Of a stretch of DNA of 64,000 bases, positions 55,301 to 64,000 are shown one piece after another. How positions within the stretch are numbered: the stretch's first letter is position 1; every line of letters starts with the position of its first letter. The DNA comes from Chitinophagaceae bacterium (GTDB taxonomy: Bacteria; Bacteroidota; Bacteroidia; Chitinophagales; Chitinophagaceae): contig CANLAE010000002.1 of NCBI GenBank assembly GCA_947488765.1, positions 124,001 to 188,000 on the forward strand, read 5' to 3'. Made by a program: the position numbers and the translations under genes. A model generated the notes under the pieces. It had not been told where the DNA came from. It did no database searches and saw only the letters and a list, made by a program, of their open reading frames with translations.

Positions 55301-55982
55301 CTGGGATTTTGGTGATGGTTCACCTGTTTCAACAACTGTAAATCCCACTCATATTTATGCATCAACTGGAAGTTATATAATTAAATTAATTGCTTTAGAC
55401 AGTAATACTTGTAATAAAATTGACAGTACCTTTTTCACGATTACAGTTAGTGCAAATCCTACCGCTGCTTTTGTCTTCTCACCTCAACCACCTATTGCAA
55501 ACACTTTTATCAATTTCACCAATAACTCTCTTGGTGGAAATAGATACAAGTGGGACTTTGGTGATGGAGACTCATTAATTACAAACAATTTAAATGATTT
55601 AGTAAGACATGTTTACAACGCTACAAAAACATTCAATGTCTGCTTAATTACAAGTAATACTTATAATTGTATTGATACAAGTTGCCAGCAATTAAAAGCA
55701 GTAGTAATCCCCGTATATGATGTTCCTAATACATTTACACCTAATAACGATGGAGTAAATGATATTATCAAAATTGAAGGTTATGGAATTGAAAAGATGA
55801 ACTGGAGAATTTACAATAGATGGGGGACATTGGTTTTTTCTTCAATGAGTAAAGACAAAGGTTGGGATGGGAAATTCAACAACAAAATACAACCTCAGGA
55901 TGTTTATAATTACACCTTAGACCTTGAATTTACAGATGGCTCAAGTATTAGTAGAAAAGGGGATATAACTTTATTGAAATAA
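52359..55982 (+). CDS. Giant SBBP/PKD-repeat secreted protein with T9SS type B sorting domain
   Basis: 1207 residues. TTG start at 52359 directly opens a signal peptide (ending LKTIAQ). Next is a DUF7948-like domain (YLEFVENKGQWNDNVKFQGK, ITYKNIYPNIDVRYYTE), then SBBP-type beta-propeller repeats (ATYLGGSNGNEQPHSLVVDNSG pattern), then four PKD domains (YIWSFGDGSPDTTSTNP, KWDFGDNST, IWDFGDGSPVSTT, KWDFGDGDS) and a C-terminal gliding-motility type B sorting domain (NTFTPNNDGVNDIIKIEG). Likely an extracellular adhesin or matrix protein exported by T9SS together with the PorP/SprF protein that follows. Confidence 0.9.
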   Translation: MKILAKIFILFFLLLFSLKTIAQSYLEFVENKGQWNDNVKFQGKMMNGDFSLQSSGYRVNILNTNDIKNISEFYHGHSDNNSNVDFTKLSILLHGHAYEVKFLNANPNPTIIPEKKLATYNNYFIDNNPSKWVSNCKIFTAITYKNIYPNIDVRYYTEKNKLKYDIIVHPGGDIEKITLYYEGVDGLKIKNENLIIKTSVGEIQELAPYSFQSNAEGRSDVPCKFEIKGNIVKFKIQEKIKEGATLVIDPAWIFSTFTGSTADNWGYTATYDAQGNFYAGGIVFDNGFPISNGAYQTTFQGGTNTGEGRGYDIAIMKFNPTGTNRIYATYLGGSNGNEQPHSLVVDNSGNLIIAGRTSSSNYPTTLLNFGSTGGWDIVLTKLNATGTALIGSRKIGGSGDDGVNIRPKYVAPMGAESLRRNYGDDARSEVITDASGNILLASCTQSTNYPATLGAAQTVKGATPPGVNARYQDGVVIKTSPDLSNIIFSTFLGGNGDDAAYVLAINPTTNNIYVAGGTQSTDLLGDKTGTIFPNYQGGLTDGFITVLTNDGSQFLKTTYIGTNATDIVFGIQFDKQSFPYIMGTTTGTWPITNAAFNQPNGKQFISKLNLDLSGWQFSTAFGTTVGPNISPFAFLVDRCSNIYVSGWGGGINKRDYNTGDTYGLPVTSNAIKSTTDGKDMYFIVLERNAASVLCGSFFGQNDNTNDVGEHVDGGTSRFDANGTIYQSICANCYSTTPFPTTNGVWASSNGMGANGCNLAAIKISFDFSGVGSAVQSAINGIRDTSGCVPLTVSFRDTIANAVKYIWSFGDGSPDTTSTNPFVQHTYNFVGDYRVRLISIDSFSCNISDTSYTTLRVRNDDAVLGFTPIKQLPCNALKYNFINNSISPINKPFKPNSFKWDFGDNSTLISGNQLVTHSYAAPGTYIVRMILIDTNYCNEPDTVVQTLSVAPLVKAQMLTKASGCVPYNAVFTNTSLAGTDFIWDFGDGSPVSTTVNPTHIYASTGSYIIKLIALDSNTCNKIDSTFFTITVSANPTAAFVFSPQPPIANTFINFTNNSLGGNRYKWDFGDGDSLITNNLNDLVRHVYNATKTFNVCLITSNTYNCIDTSCQQLKAVVIPVYDVPNTFTPNNDGVNDIIKIEGYGIEKMNWRIYNRWGTLVFSSMSKDKGWDGKFNNKIQPQDVYNYTLDLEFTDGSSISRKGDITLLK

Positions 55983-56061
55983 CAATTGGTGATTCCAATC
56001 AAATTTTAATTTGTAATCATCAGTGAACAAATAATTGATTTTTTATAGTTTTAATTTAAAA

Positions 56062-57087
56062 ATGAACAAACTAAAAAAATATTTTTTCTATTTAATCATC
56101 TTTGCAAGTTTTCATTTGCATGGTCAGGACCTGCATTTTTCACAATACTTCAATGCTCCGTTATTGGTAAACCCTGCAAATACAGGTTTCAATCCAGATT
56201 TTGATTACAGAGTGGGCGGCAACTATAGAAATCAATGGGCTTCATTATCTAACACTCCTTACAAAACAATGAGTATTTGGGCTGATGCACAGTTATTCAA
56301 TAATCGGTTTGAAAATAGTTGGATTGGAATTGGTGCTGCATTTTTAAATGATGTTGCAGGTTCGGGGAATCTTACAGCTACAAAAGGATTTGCATCAATT
56401 GCTTATCATCAAGTACTCGGATTAAACAGTTTGATTAGCGCAGGTTTTAATGTAGGATTTACACAAAAAAGAATTGACCTCAACAAACTCACATTTAACA
56501 GCCAATGGAATGGAAAATTTTTCGAAACCTCTCTCCCATCAAACGAACCTTTTCAATATAGTTCTGTAGATTATTTTACAGTACAGGCAGGTATTAACTT
56601 TGCCCAATTTGTTAATGATAATTTATATTTAAACGGAGGTGTAAGCATCAGCAATATCAATAGGCCAAGAGAGAGTTTTTTTGCAGAAGGAAAAAATGAT
56701 AACCGATTAGAAATGCGATACACAACATTTGCTAATGCTAGTATTAAAATTCAAGACTTATGGATTATAAATCCAAATGTTTATTTCAGTAAAATAGGAA
56801 CCGCCAACGAATGGGTTGTGGGTATGATGGCGCAAAGAGATTTAAGCAGCAGCCACAATGGTAGTCTGCAATTTCTTGCCGGAGCTTATTACAGAGCAAA
56901 TGATGCCCTTATACCGATGGTTGGATTTAACATTAAAAACACCAAGTTTACTTTCAACTATGATGCTACCATTTCTAATCTGAATGTTTATAACCAATCC
57001 CGTGGAGCTTATGAAATTTCAATTGTTAAAAACGGATTGTATAGCAGCGGTGATAAGAATATCAAGTGTCCATCCGTTAGGTTTTGA
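56062..57087 (+). CDS. PorP/SprF family type IX secretion membrane protein
   Basis: About 341 residues from the ATG at 56062 (an in-frame TTG at 56035 is less likely). Signal peptide ending FHLHGQ, then the signature DLHFSQYFNAPLLVNPANTGF and an outer-membrane barrel (NQWASLSNTPYKTMSIW, GSLQFLAGAYYRANDALIPM). PorP/SprF proteins next to a type B-tagged protein are thought to anchor or help secrete that partner. Typical pairing. Confidence 0.93.
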   Translation: MNKLKKYFFYLIIFASFHLHGQDLHFSQYFNAPLLVNPANTGFNPDFDYRVGGNYRNQWASLSNTPYKTMSIWADAQLFNNRFENSWIGIGAAFLNDVAGSGNLTATKGFASIAYHQVLGLNSLISAGFNVGFTQKRIDLNKLTFNSQWNGKFFETSLPSNEPFQYSSVDYFTVQAGINFAQFVNDNLYLNGGVSISNINRPRESFFAEGKNDNRLEMRYTTFANASIKIQDLWIINPNVYFSKIGTANEWVVGMMAQRDLSSSHNGSLQFLAGAYYRANDALIPMVGFNIKNTKFTFNYDATISNLNVYNQSRGAYEISIVKNGLYSSGDKNIKCPSVRF

Positions 57088-57228
57088 TTTTACACGTCAA
57101 TTCAATAAATACTAATTTAGGTATTTGAATAATTTATTTTAGTTACCCAAAACCAAAATGAAATCACTTATTTGATAAACAAAGTTTCACTATCTCAAAG
57201 CAAACATTATTTTTACAAAAAATTTTGA

Positions 57229-58632
57229 ATGGCTACTTTAACCGCACAACATATAAATCAACTAAAAAATATTGTTGGAGAATCTTTTGTTTTTTTTGAT
57301 GAAGAAAATTTAAACCATTATGGTCACGATGAAACGGAAAAACTTCAATACAATCCTGAAGTTGTTGTAAAACCAAGAACTACAGCAGAAATTGCATCTA
57401 TCATGACAATGTGTAATGAAGCGTTGATTCCCGTTACACCACGTGGTGCAGGCACAGGCTTAAGTGGTGGTGCACTACCTCATTTGGGCGGTGTTTTATT
57501 GAGCACCGAACGCATGAATGAGATTATAGAAATTGATGAAAGAAACCTACAAATAACAACGGAGCCGGGCGTTATTACAGAAATATTAATGAATGCTGTA
57601 AAAGAAAAAGGATTGTTTTATCCTCCCGATCCCAGCAGTAGAGGCAGTTGTTTTATTGGTGGAAATATTGCTGAAAATAGTGGCGGACCAAAAGCGGTTA
57701 AATATGGTGTGGTAAAAGATTATGTTTTGAATTTGGAAGTTGTTTTACCAAATGGTCAAATCATTTGGACAGGAGCCAATGTCTTAAAAAATTCTACCGG
57801 ATACAATCTTACACAACTTTTAGTAGGTAGTGAAGGAACACTAGGAATTGTAACAAAAATTGTACTTCGATTAATTCCATTGCCTAAATATGATTTGCTG
57901 ATTTTAGTACCATTTGCTAACCTAGAAAAAGCAAGCGAAGCTGTGAGTGCAATATTCCGTGCAGGCTTCACTCCAAGTGGATTAGAGTTGGTAGAAATTG
58001 ATGCTTTGAAAATAGTAAGTAAAATGGTAGATAGTCATGCAGTTCCAATAACAGACGATATTGCTGCGCATCTCATTATTGAAGTTGATGGGAATGATAT
58101 GGAAGTGCTGATGAAAGAAATTGAAGCTATCAGCGAACTGACAATGGAATACGGCGGAGGAGATGTTTTCTTTGCCGATGATGCCAACCAAAAAGCAGAA
58201 TTGTGGAAGCTGCGCAAGCGTGTTGCAGAAGCAGTAAAATTAGATGGCTACACTATTGAAGAAGATACGGTTGTACCAAGAGCTGAACTACCAAAATTAA
58301 TCAAAGGAGTAAAAGCATTAGCAGAACAAAATGGAGTTAAAGTAGTTTGTTATGGTCATGCAGGCGACGGAAATTTACATATCCGTTTCAATCACCCAAC
58401 GATTAAAAATAGTCATGGCAATCAAGAAATGACCAATATCCTTCGACAACTATTTCATCTGGTAAAAAATATGGGAGGAACTGTGAGCGGAGAACATGGA
58501 ATTGGATTAATTCAAAAACCATACATGGATATTGTTTTTAAAGAAGCAAACTTACATTTAATGCGATCTATAAAAAAAGCTTTTGATCCCAATAATATTT
58601 TAAATGCAGGTAAAATTTTTGATTTAAACTAA
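57229..58632 (+). CDS. FAD-linked oxidase, GlcD / D-lactate dehydrogenase-like
   Basis: 467 residues. FAD_binding_4 domain with PRGAGTGLSGGALPHLGG (dinucleotide site), DPSSRGSCFIGGNIAENSGG and GSEGTLGIVTKIVLRLIP, then the FAD-oxidase C-terminal domain with VCYGHAGDGNLHIRFN and SGEHGIGLIQK. Oxidises a 2-hydroxy acid such as glycolate or D-lactate; which one is not clear. Soluble, not fused to an Fe-S domain. Confidence 0.92.
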   Translation: MATLTAQHINQLKNIVGESFVFFDEENLNHYGHDETEKLQYNPEVVVKPRTTAEIASIMTMCNEALIPVTPRGAGTGLSGGALPHLGGVLLSTERMNEIIEIDERNLQITTEPGVITEILMNAVKEKGLFYPPDPSSRGSCFIGGNIAENSGGPKAVKYGVVKDYVLNLEVVLPNGQIIWTGANVLKNSTGYNLTQLLVGSEGTLGIVTKIVLRLIPLPKYDLLILVPFANLEKASEAVSAIFRAGFTPSGLELVEIDALKIVSKMVDSHAVPITDDIAAHLIIEVDGNDMEVLMKEIEAISELTMEYGGGDVFFADDANQKAELWKLRKRVAEAVKLDGYTIEEDTVVPRAELPKLIKGVKALAEQNGVKVVCYGHAGDGNLHIRFNHPTIKNSHGNQEMTNILRQLFHLVKNMGGTVSGEHGIGLIQKPYMDIVFKEANLHLMRSIKKAFDPNNILNAGKIFDLN

Positions 58633-58665
58633 ATTGAAAATGATGCATCTTAAACAAAATTTTTT

Positions 58666-59280
58666 ATGAAAAAAATTCTTGTAATACTTAGCCTTGTTGC
58701 AATTAATGCAAATGTTTTCGCTCAAAGCAGAAATGATGATGAACCTAGATTCTTAAAAAAAGAAAATGTTTTTGTAGGCGGTAGCATTGCATTGGGATAC
58801 ACCGGTGGAACAAATACAAGTAGTTTTGTAATTGGCGCAAACCCTGAAATTGGTTACACATTTTCAGAATTTATAGACCTTGGTTTTGCGTTCAATACAA
58901 TTTTTAATTCTTATAAATTTTATGATGCTCCATATAGATTCAAACAAGATGCTTTTAATTATGGGGCAGGTATATTTACCAGAATACATGTGATACCAAA
59001 CTTTTTTATACAGGCACAACCCGAATATAACTGGATAGTATACAAACAATCTAACCTTGACAATGGCACTACTTATCCTAAAATAACAACAAAGGCCTCT
59101 AGTTTTTTAGCTGGTATTGGTTATGGGCAAAGAATAGTTGGACAGTCCAGTTTTTTTACGCTATTGATGTTTGATCTTGCATCAGAAAGATTTTCTCCAT
59201 ACAGAGATACTTACGGAACAGCAGTTCCAATCATCAGGGGTGGCTTTAATATTTACTTAAATACTAAAAAGAAAAAATAG
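58666..59280 (+). CDS. Outer-membrane beta-barrel protein, OmpW-like size
   Basis: 204 residues with a signal peptide (ending NVFAQ) and an 8-strand type barrel (NVFVGGSIALGYTGG, IGYTFSEFIDLGFAFN, FIQAQPEYNWIVYK, IRGGFNIYL). Family not named. Its stop overlaps the end of the convergent LOG-family gene by 17 bp. Confidence 0.78.
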   Translation: MKKILVILSLVAINANVFAQSRNDDEPRFLKKENVFVGGSIALGYTGGTNTSSFVIGANPEIGYTFSEFIDLGFAFNTIFNSYKFYDAPYRFKQDAFNYGAGIFTRIHVIPNFFIQAQPEYNWIVYKQSNLDNGTTYPKITTKASSFLAGIGYGQRIVGQSSFFTLLMFDLASERFSPYRDTYGTAVPIIRGGFNIYLNTKKKK

Positions 59281-59797
59281 CATCAACAGTATTTATCAAT
59301 ACAATTCTTTCTTTCCATTTTTCATATAGAAACCCTTCTGACTGCATCATTTCCAGATGTGCAATCAATGGGTCGTAATACCCTTCAATATTTAGTAGTA
59401 TCACTTTTTTCTCATGAATTTTTAAATTATTCCAAGTAATAATTTCAAACATTTCATCTAATGTGCCATAACCGCCAGGCATTACTATTGCTGCATCACA
59501 GAGTTCATACATCATTTTTTTTCTGATATGCATATCTTCTACAACACGCAATTCAGTTATATTTTTATGTTGTTGTTCCCATGCCACTAATATCTCGGGA
59601 ATTACACCAATTACTATACCGTTGTGTTGCATTACACTATCAGCAATAGCCCCCATGATGCCCACACTACCGCCACCATAAATCAATGAAATATTTTTAG
59701 TTGCAAGAACTTTACCCAAATCCTTAGCAGCTTCCATAAAAGCAGGATTTTTCCCTGTTTTACTACCACAAAAAACAGCAACAGATTGTATATGCAT
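59264..59797 (-). CDS. LOG/TIGR00730-family Rossmann protein
   Basis: 177 residues. LOG motifs: VFCGSKTGKNPAF, GGGSVGIMGAIADSV and PGGYGTLDEMFEIITW. Homologues release cytokinin-like N6-modified adenine from its nucleotide (phosphoribohydrolase); in bacteria often an AMP nucleosidase-like activity. Convergent with the preceding gene, with a 17-bp overlap of 3' ends. Confidence 0.93.
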   Translation of the reverse strand: MHIQSVAVFCGSKTGKNPAFMEAAKDLGKVLATKNISLIYGGGSVGIMGAIADSVMQHNGIVIGVIPEILVAWEQQHKNITELRVVEDMHIRKKMMYELCDAAIVMPGGYGTLDEMFEIITWNNLKIHEKKVILLNIEGYYDPLIAHLEMMQSEGFLYEKWKERIVLINTVDAIFSF

Positions 59798-59908
59798 AAT
59801 CGTAATTTCTTCAACAATATTAATCTATATTGTCTCAATTTTTACTTTACTGATGCACCTTATTTTAAAATAAATTATCTTTCCGCCAATCATTCAATCA
59901 ATGCCTAT

Positions 59909-61432
59909 ATGAACCCAACCTTAATGCTTTCTTTTGTAAGTGCTTACTTTTTAATCTTATTAGTAGTTGCGTGGTACACCGGAAAAAATGCAACAAACGA
60001 ATCTTTTTTCATTGGCAATAAAAACAGTAACTGGATGCTTGTTGCATTTGGTATGATTGGTACAAGCCTTAGTGGGGTAACATTTGTGAGTGTTCCGGGA
60101 AATGTAGGCGATTATGCAAGTACCGGATTTAAAGGATTTGCCTACATGCAAGTTACGATTGGATATTTGATAGGATATGCAACGATTGCATTTGTATTAT
60201 TACCCTTGTATTACAGACTTAACCTTACTTCAATATATCATTATTTAGAACAACGTTTTGGAAGAGTAGCATACAAAACAGGCTCATTGTTTTTCATTAT
60301 CAGTCGAACTGTTGGCGCAACAGCAAGATTGTACCTGGTGATTAATGTTTTACAATTTTTTATATTAGATAAAATGGGCGTACCCTTTGTAGTAACTGCT
60401 GCTATTATATTGTTGATGATTTTATTGTACACTTTTGAAGGCGGGGTAAAAACAATTGTTTACACTGATACACTTCAAACATCATTGATGATATTGGGAT
60501 TGATTGTTTGTGTGGTATATATATTGAATCACCTAAACTTAGGAGCAGGAGAAGCCTTATCCATCATGAAAGAAAAGGGTTATTTAAATATTTTTAACAC
60601 AGATATAAATAGCAAAGGTTTTTTTCTGAAACAAATAATTGGCGGAGCTTTTATTACGATTGCAATGACAGGACTTGACCAGGAAATGATGCAAAAAAAT
60701 ATCAGTGTAAAAAGATTGGGCGACTCACAAAAAAATGTGATTACATTATCTGTTATTTTAGTTGCAGTGCTGTTTTTGTTTTTAGTGTTAGGCGGTTTAT
60801 TATATCTCTACAGTACCAGTAACGGCGCTGCATACAGCGTAAATGCAATTACTGGAAAACATGAATTATTATTGCAAGGCACCAATATCATCGGAGACAA
60901 AGTTTTCCCTACGGTGGCGCTGAATTATTTGCCAACAGGTATTGGAATCATTTTTATTATCGCATTAATATCTGCATTATTTCCATCGGCTGATGGTGCA
61001 TTAACTGCATTGACTTCTTCATTTTGTATAGACATTTTAGGACTTAGAGAACGTACAGATTTTGATGAAAAGAAAAAGAAAAGAGTAAGGCTGATAGTTC
61101 ATTTTTCTTTTGCTATTATTTTTCTGTTTTGCATTATGGTATTTTATAAATTAAATGACAACAGTATTATTGATAAAATATTAGAACTCGCCGGATATAC
61201 TTACGGACCACTTCTTGGTTTATTTACTTTCGGAATATTTACAAAGAGAATATTATCCAACAATATCTGGATTACAGTAATTTGCTTAATTGCGCCTATA
61301 CTATCATATATTCTAAGTATGAATGCAAAAGTGTGGTTCAATGGATATCAAATTGGAATTGAATTACTCATCATAAATGGTTTGTTTACATTCCTTGGTT
61401 TACTTTTTATTTCGAAAAAAAACAAAATATAA
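59909..61432 (+). CDS. Sodium:solute symporter (SSS family)
   Basis: About 507 residues from the ATG at 59909; the frame is open further upstream (from 59786) but runs over the start of the divergent LOG gene and is not conserved-looking. Thirteen or so membrane helices; signatures include FIGNKNSNWMLVAFGMIGTSLSG, FISVPG-like FVSVPGNVGDY, GFKGFAYMQVTIGYLIGY and GGAFITIAMTGLDQEMMQKN. Takes up an organic solute with Na+. Substrate unknown. Confidence 0.92.
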   Translation: MNPTLMLSFVSAYFLILLVVAWYTGKNATNESFFIGNKNSNWMLVAFGMIGTSLSGVTFVSVPGNVGDYASTGFKGFAYMQVTIGYLIGYATIAFVLLPLYYRLNLTSIYHYLEQRFGRVAYKTGSLFFIISRTVGATARLYLVINVLQFFILDKMGVPFVVTAAIILLMILLYTFEGGVKTIVYTDTLQTSLMILGLIVCVVYILNHLNLGAGEALSIMKEKGYLNIFNTDINSKGFFLKQIIGGAFITIAMTGLDQEMMQKNISVKRLGDSQKNVITLSVILVAVLFLFLVLGGLLYLYSTSNGAAYSVNAITGKHELLLQGTNIIGDKVFPTVALNYLPTGIGIIFIIALISALFPSADGALTALTSSFCIDILGLRERTDFDEKKKKRVRLIVHFSFAIIFLFCIMVFYKLNDNSIIDKILELAGYTYGPLLGLFTFGIFTKRILSNNIWITVICLIAPILSYILSMNAKVWFNGYQIGIELLIINGLFTFLGLLFISKKNKI

Positions 61433-61478
61433 ATTCGTTCGCACGTTTTGTTGAGCCATAAAAACGCATAAAGAAACT

Positions 61479-62114
61479 ATGGAATTTATTCACCCATCAG
61501 CAGAAAAATATGTCGCTGCATTTTCTTCGCAAGAAAATGAATTGTTGCAGGAAATCAATAAGCAAACCCAAGAACATGCTCATGCACACATGTTGAGTGG
61601 TCAAGTACAGGGTAATTTTTTAACATTGTTAAGTATTTTAATTAAGCCAAAATACATTTTAGAAATTGGTACATTTACCGGATATAGTGCCCTGTGTTTA
61701 GCCACAGGATTGCGTTCTGACGGAGAACTACATACAATAGAAATCAGAAATGAAGATGCATTAATTGCTTCAGAAAACTTTAAGAAATCAAAACAAGCCA
61801 ATCAGTTAAATTTGCATATTGGTAATGCATTGGAAATTATTCCAGGTTTACCTTATCAATGGGACCTTGTTTTTATTGATGCCGATAAAGTAGCATACAT
61901 TGATTATTATGAAATCATTGTTCCAAAACTTAATACTGGAGCAGTTATTATTGCAGACAATGTGTTGTTTCATGGGCAAGTTTTAGAAGCAACAATTAAA
62001 GGTAAAAATGCTTTAGCTATTCATGCTTTCAATGAGCATGTTGCAAATGACAACAGAACAGAACAAGTATTATTAACCATACGTGATGGTTTATCTATAA
62101 TAAGAAAGAAATGA
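61479..62114 (+). CDS. O-methyltransferase (catechol-type, class I SAM)
   Basis: 211 residues. SAM site KYILEIGTFTGYSALCLA, then LHTIEIRNEDALIASENF, DLVFIDADKVAYIDYYE and IIADNVLFHG: metal-dependent family 3 O-methyltransferase like YrrM. Its stop overlaps the next gene's start by ATGA (62111-62114), so the two are translationally coupled. Confidence 0.92.
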   Translation: MEFIHPSAEKYVAAFSSQENELLQEINKQTQEHAHAHMLSGQVQGNFLTLLSILIKPKYILEIGTFTGYSALCLATGLRSDGELHTIEIRNEDALIASENFKKSKQANQLNLHIGNALEIIPGLPYQWDLVFIDADKVAYIDYYEIIVPKLNTGAVIIADNVLFHGQVLEATIKGKNALAIHAFNEHVANDNRTEQVLLTIRDGLSIIRKK

Positions 62115-63193
62115 TAAAAAAAATTCAAATAGTATGCATCTTCATTTTTTGCAGCATAGCTATTTTTGCTCAGCAAGAAAAAGCAACGGCTTATATCAAC
62201 TTATACAAAGATGTAGCTATTGCTGAAATGCAAAGAAGTGGTGTACCCGCTGCTATTACATTGGCGCAGGGAATGCTTGAAAGTGGCTATGGAGAAAGTG
62301 AACTATGTAAAAAAAGCAATAACCATTTTGGAATAAAATGTAAAGAAGAATGGGTAGGCGATAAAGTTTACCATGATGATGATAGCAAGCAAGAATGTTT
62401 CAGGGCTTATCCATCTGCATCAGAAAGTTACAAAGACCACTCAAATTTTTTAAAGAGCCGACCTTGGTATGGATTTTTATTTAAGTTAGATCCAGCCGAT
62501 TATGAAGGATGGGCAACCGGATTAAAAAAAGCAGGTTATGCTACAGAAAAAGATTATGCTAATCGTCTGATTAAAATTATCAATGATTTCAATCTGCAAC
62601 AATTTTCAATTTCTTCTAGTGCATCTACAAAAAAAACTGATGAGCCTCCTGTAAAAAATAATAGCAATGAAATACCCAAATCCGATGTAGCTATTGCTAT
62701 AGTTGATTATCCTGCAATTGCAACAGCTAAAAAAGATACTATAATTGCTGTTGAAAAAGAAGAACCTACTGATACAATGATTGCAATAGTTGAAGCTCAA
62801 ATAGTTGATACGGTTGTTCAGAAAAAAAGCAAATATGTAGACGGTATTTTTACCATCAATCATTCTAAAGTGTTTTATGCTAAAGAAGGAACCTCATTAC
62901 TCTCCATTGCGAATAAATATGGCATTACTCTAAGCAAACTGCTTTCATTTAATGATATGAAGGAAATTGATATTCTTAATTCAGATACGTTAATTTTCAT
63001 AGAACCAAAACTTAAAAAAGGAGGATCTGATTTTCATGTTGTAAATGAAGATGAAACCTTACAAAATATCAGCCAGACAGAAGGAGTTCAACTAAGTAGT
63101 CTTTTACAATATAATGCACTGAAATTAAGCATTGTACTAAAAAAAGATGAAAAAATATATCTTCGTCCACGAACTACAAAAAGTTCTAAATAA
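62111..63193 (+). CDS. Glucosaminidase (lysozyme-like) with two LysM domains
   Basis: 360 residues. Signal peptide ending IFAQ, glucosaminidase domain (about residues 30-165) with PAAITLAQGMLESGYGESEL carrying the catalytic Glu region, NNHFGIKCKEEW and YANRLIKIINDF, a linker rich in Val/Asp/Thr (about 170-245), then two LysM repeats (FYAKEGTSLLSIANKYGI and HVVNEDETLQNISQTEGV). Cleaves peptidoglycan, likely in growth or division. Confidence 0.93.
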   Translation: MIKKIQIVCIFIFCSIAIFAQQEKATAYINLYKDVAIAEMQRSGVPAAITLAQGMLESGYGESELCKKSNNHFGIKCKEEWVGDKVYHDDDSKQECFRAYPSASESYKDHSNFLKSRPWYGFLFKLDPADYEGWATGLKKAGYATEKDYANRLIKIINDFNLQQFSISSSASTKKTDEPPVKNNSNEIPKSDVAIAIVDYPAIATAKKDTIIAVEKEEPTDTMIAIVEAQIVDTVVQKKSKYVDGIFTINHSKVFYAKEGTSLLSIANKYGITLSKLLSFNDMKEIDILNSDTLIFIEPKLKKGGSDFHVVNEDETLQNISQTEGVQLSSLLQYNALKLSIVLKKDEKIYLRPRTTKSSK

Positions 63194-63216
63194 TTTCAAA
63201 CACATTATACCAACCT

Positions 63217-63753
63217 ATGTCTACTATAAAAATTAAGGATAAACAATTTGTACCCTTCATTTCAGAAATTGCAATTGAAGAAAAAATAAAAGAACTAGCA
63301 GCACAATTAAAAACAGATTATGAAGGTAAGAGACCACTTCTCATTGCGATTTTGAATGGATCGTTCATGTTTGCATCAGATTTATTTAAAGAACTAAAAT
63401 TCGAAGCAGAAATTTCCTTTATCAAACTTGCCTCTTACAAAGGAACAAAGAGCACAGGACATGTAGTTACAGCAATTGGCTTAGATGCAGATATTACGGA
63501 ACGTCATGTAATTATTTTGGAAGATATTATTGATACCGGCAAAACATTACATTCCTTTTTACCTCAATTACAACACCAACAACCCGCTTCATTAAAGGTT
63601 GCTGTATTATTAGACAAACCCGAACCCCGCCAATTTGAAGTACCAATAGCCTATAAATGTTTTACTATCGAAAATAAATTTGTGGTTGGATATGGACTTG
63701 ATTATGATGGATTGGGAAGAAACATCAGTTCTATTTATCAACTAGAAATGTAA
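63217..63753 (+). CDS. hpt: Hypoxanthine phosphoribosyltransferase
   Basis: 178 residues. PRPP loop VIILEDIIDTGKTL, LIAILNGSFMFASDL near the N-terminus, and DKPEPRQFEVPIAYKCF/FVVGYGLDYDGLGRN at the C-terminus. Converts hypoxanthine or guanine with PRPP to IMP or GMP. Fits with the purine salvage genes at 36-37.5 kb. Confidence 0.96.
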   Translation: MSTIKIKDKQFVPFISEIAIEEKIKELAAQLKTDYEGKRPLLIAILNGSFMFASDLFKELKFEAEISFIKLASYKGTKSTGHVVTAIGLDADITERHVIILEDIIDTGKTLHSFLPQLQHQQPASLKVAVLLDKPEPRQFEVPIAYKCFTIENKFVVGYGLDYDGLGRNISSIYQLEM

Positions 63754-63833
63754 GTTCAGCAGAAAATATAATTATAGCAGAAAATAATTGTGTAATTTGT
63801 TTACTAAATTGTGATGAAAACGATTGCTATAAG

Positions 63834-64000
63834 ATGAAACAGCTATTAATTGTATTTCTTTTTTGCATCTTTTTTTCAACATCCTTTTGCCAGTATTATT
63901 TGCGTGGTGAAATTAAAGATGTAAAAGGCAAACTATTGCCGGGTGTGAAAATCAATCTTTTTTCGAAAGGAAATTTTTCTTATGCAAGTGGCAGCAGCGG
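63834..64000 (+). CDS. Secreted protein with carboxypeptidase-regulatory-like domain, 3' truncated by window edge
   Basis: The first 55 or so residues only. Signal peptide (MKQLLIVFLFCIFFSTSFCQ), then YYLRGEIKDVKGKLLPGVKI, the start of a CarboxypepD_reg-like beta-sandwich found at the N-terminus of SusC-type receptors and other surface proteins. The rest lies outside, so the full identity is unknown. Confidence 0.6.
   Translation, partial: MKQLLIVFLFCIFFSTSFCQYYLRGEIKDVKGKLLPGVKINLFSKGNFSYASGSS

Noticed and set aside
1-64000. Insertion sequences, prophage or rRNA genes
   Set aside because: No transposase, capsid/terminase gene, rRNA or terminal inverted repeats of IS type were recognised by eye.

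Overview
The window reads as chromosomal DNA of a Bacteroidota bacterium, most likely family Chitinophagaceae. The evidence is AT-rich sequence, SusC/SusD with an ECF sigma/FecR pair, type IX secretion tags (type A and type B) with a PorP/SprF protein, a Chitinophagaceae-type EF-P, and repeated TAnnTTTG promoter boxes with little Shine-Dalgarno signal. Assignment below phylum is inference. No rRNA, intact transposase or CRISPR array is visible; there is one tRNA, tRNA-Leu(GAG).

Layout. 1-11 kb: two N-formylglutamate-amidohydrolase-like secreted proteins (the first cut by the window edge), then an ECF sigma factor divergent from FecR - SusC (with STN domain) - SusD - a T9SS-tagged secreted protein - an esterase. 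This is an outer-membrane uptake locus of unknown substrate. 11-16.8 kb: TPM/TPM/LemA operon, half-length asparaginase-like protein, pgk, an acyltransferase, a HAD phosphatase and a small lipoprotein. 17-24.8 kb is the accessory island: four modular surface-protein genes, three of them followed by a terminator hairpin and a near-identical ~22-nt tag (TGCTAAACTGAGTA core), and the second followed by an unrelated stretch before its hairpin and tag. An alkaline-phosphatase-superfamily gene and a truncated FAD-oxidoreductase lie between tag copies 4 and 5. Next come an apparently intact type II tracrRNA, a Cas9 N-terminal fragment fused in frame to the C-terminus of a serine recombinase, and tRNA-Leu.

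24.8-64 kb is mostly housekeeping and envelope genes: argS, gtrA-like, threonylcarbamoyl-AMP synthase, a glycosyltransferase, an uncharacterised glutamine-amidotransferase/ATP-grasp pair, a copper/heavy-metal type cluster (two HMA proteins, TlpA thioredoxin, HYC_CC_PP protein, outer-membrane protein), a Porin_10 protein, purine salvage (PNP, guanine deaminase), an HU-CCDC81/outer-membrane/TPR operon, a thioesterase, accB-accC, efp, a thioredoxin-like protein, mdh, a cysteine-rich four-helix copper-binding protein, a PAS histidine kinase, recG, a giant SBBP/PKD T9SS type B protein with PorP/SprF, a GlcD-like oxidase, a LOG-family protein, a sodium:solute symporter, an O-methyltransferase, a glucosaminidase/LysM protein, hpt, and the start of a carboxypeptidase-regulatory-domain protein at the right edge.

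The part most worth attention is 18.1-24.8 kb. The tag repeats mark unit boundaries of a cassette-like array, and the array runs directly into the wreck of a type II-C CRISPR-Cas system that kept its tracrRNA but lost most of Cas9, Cas1, Cas2 and the array.
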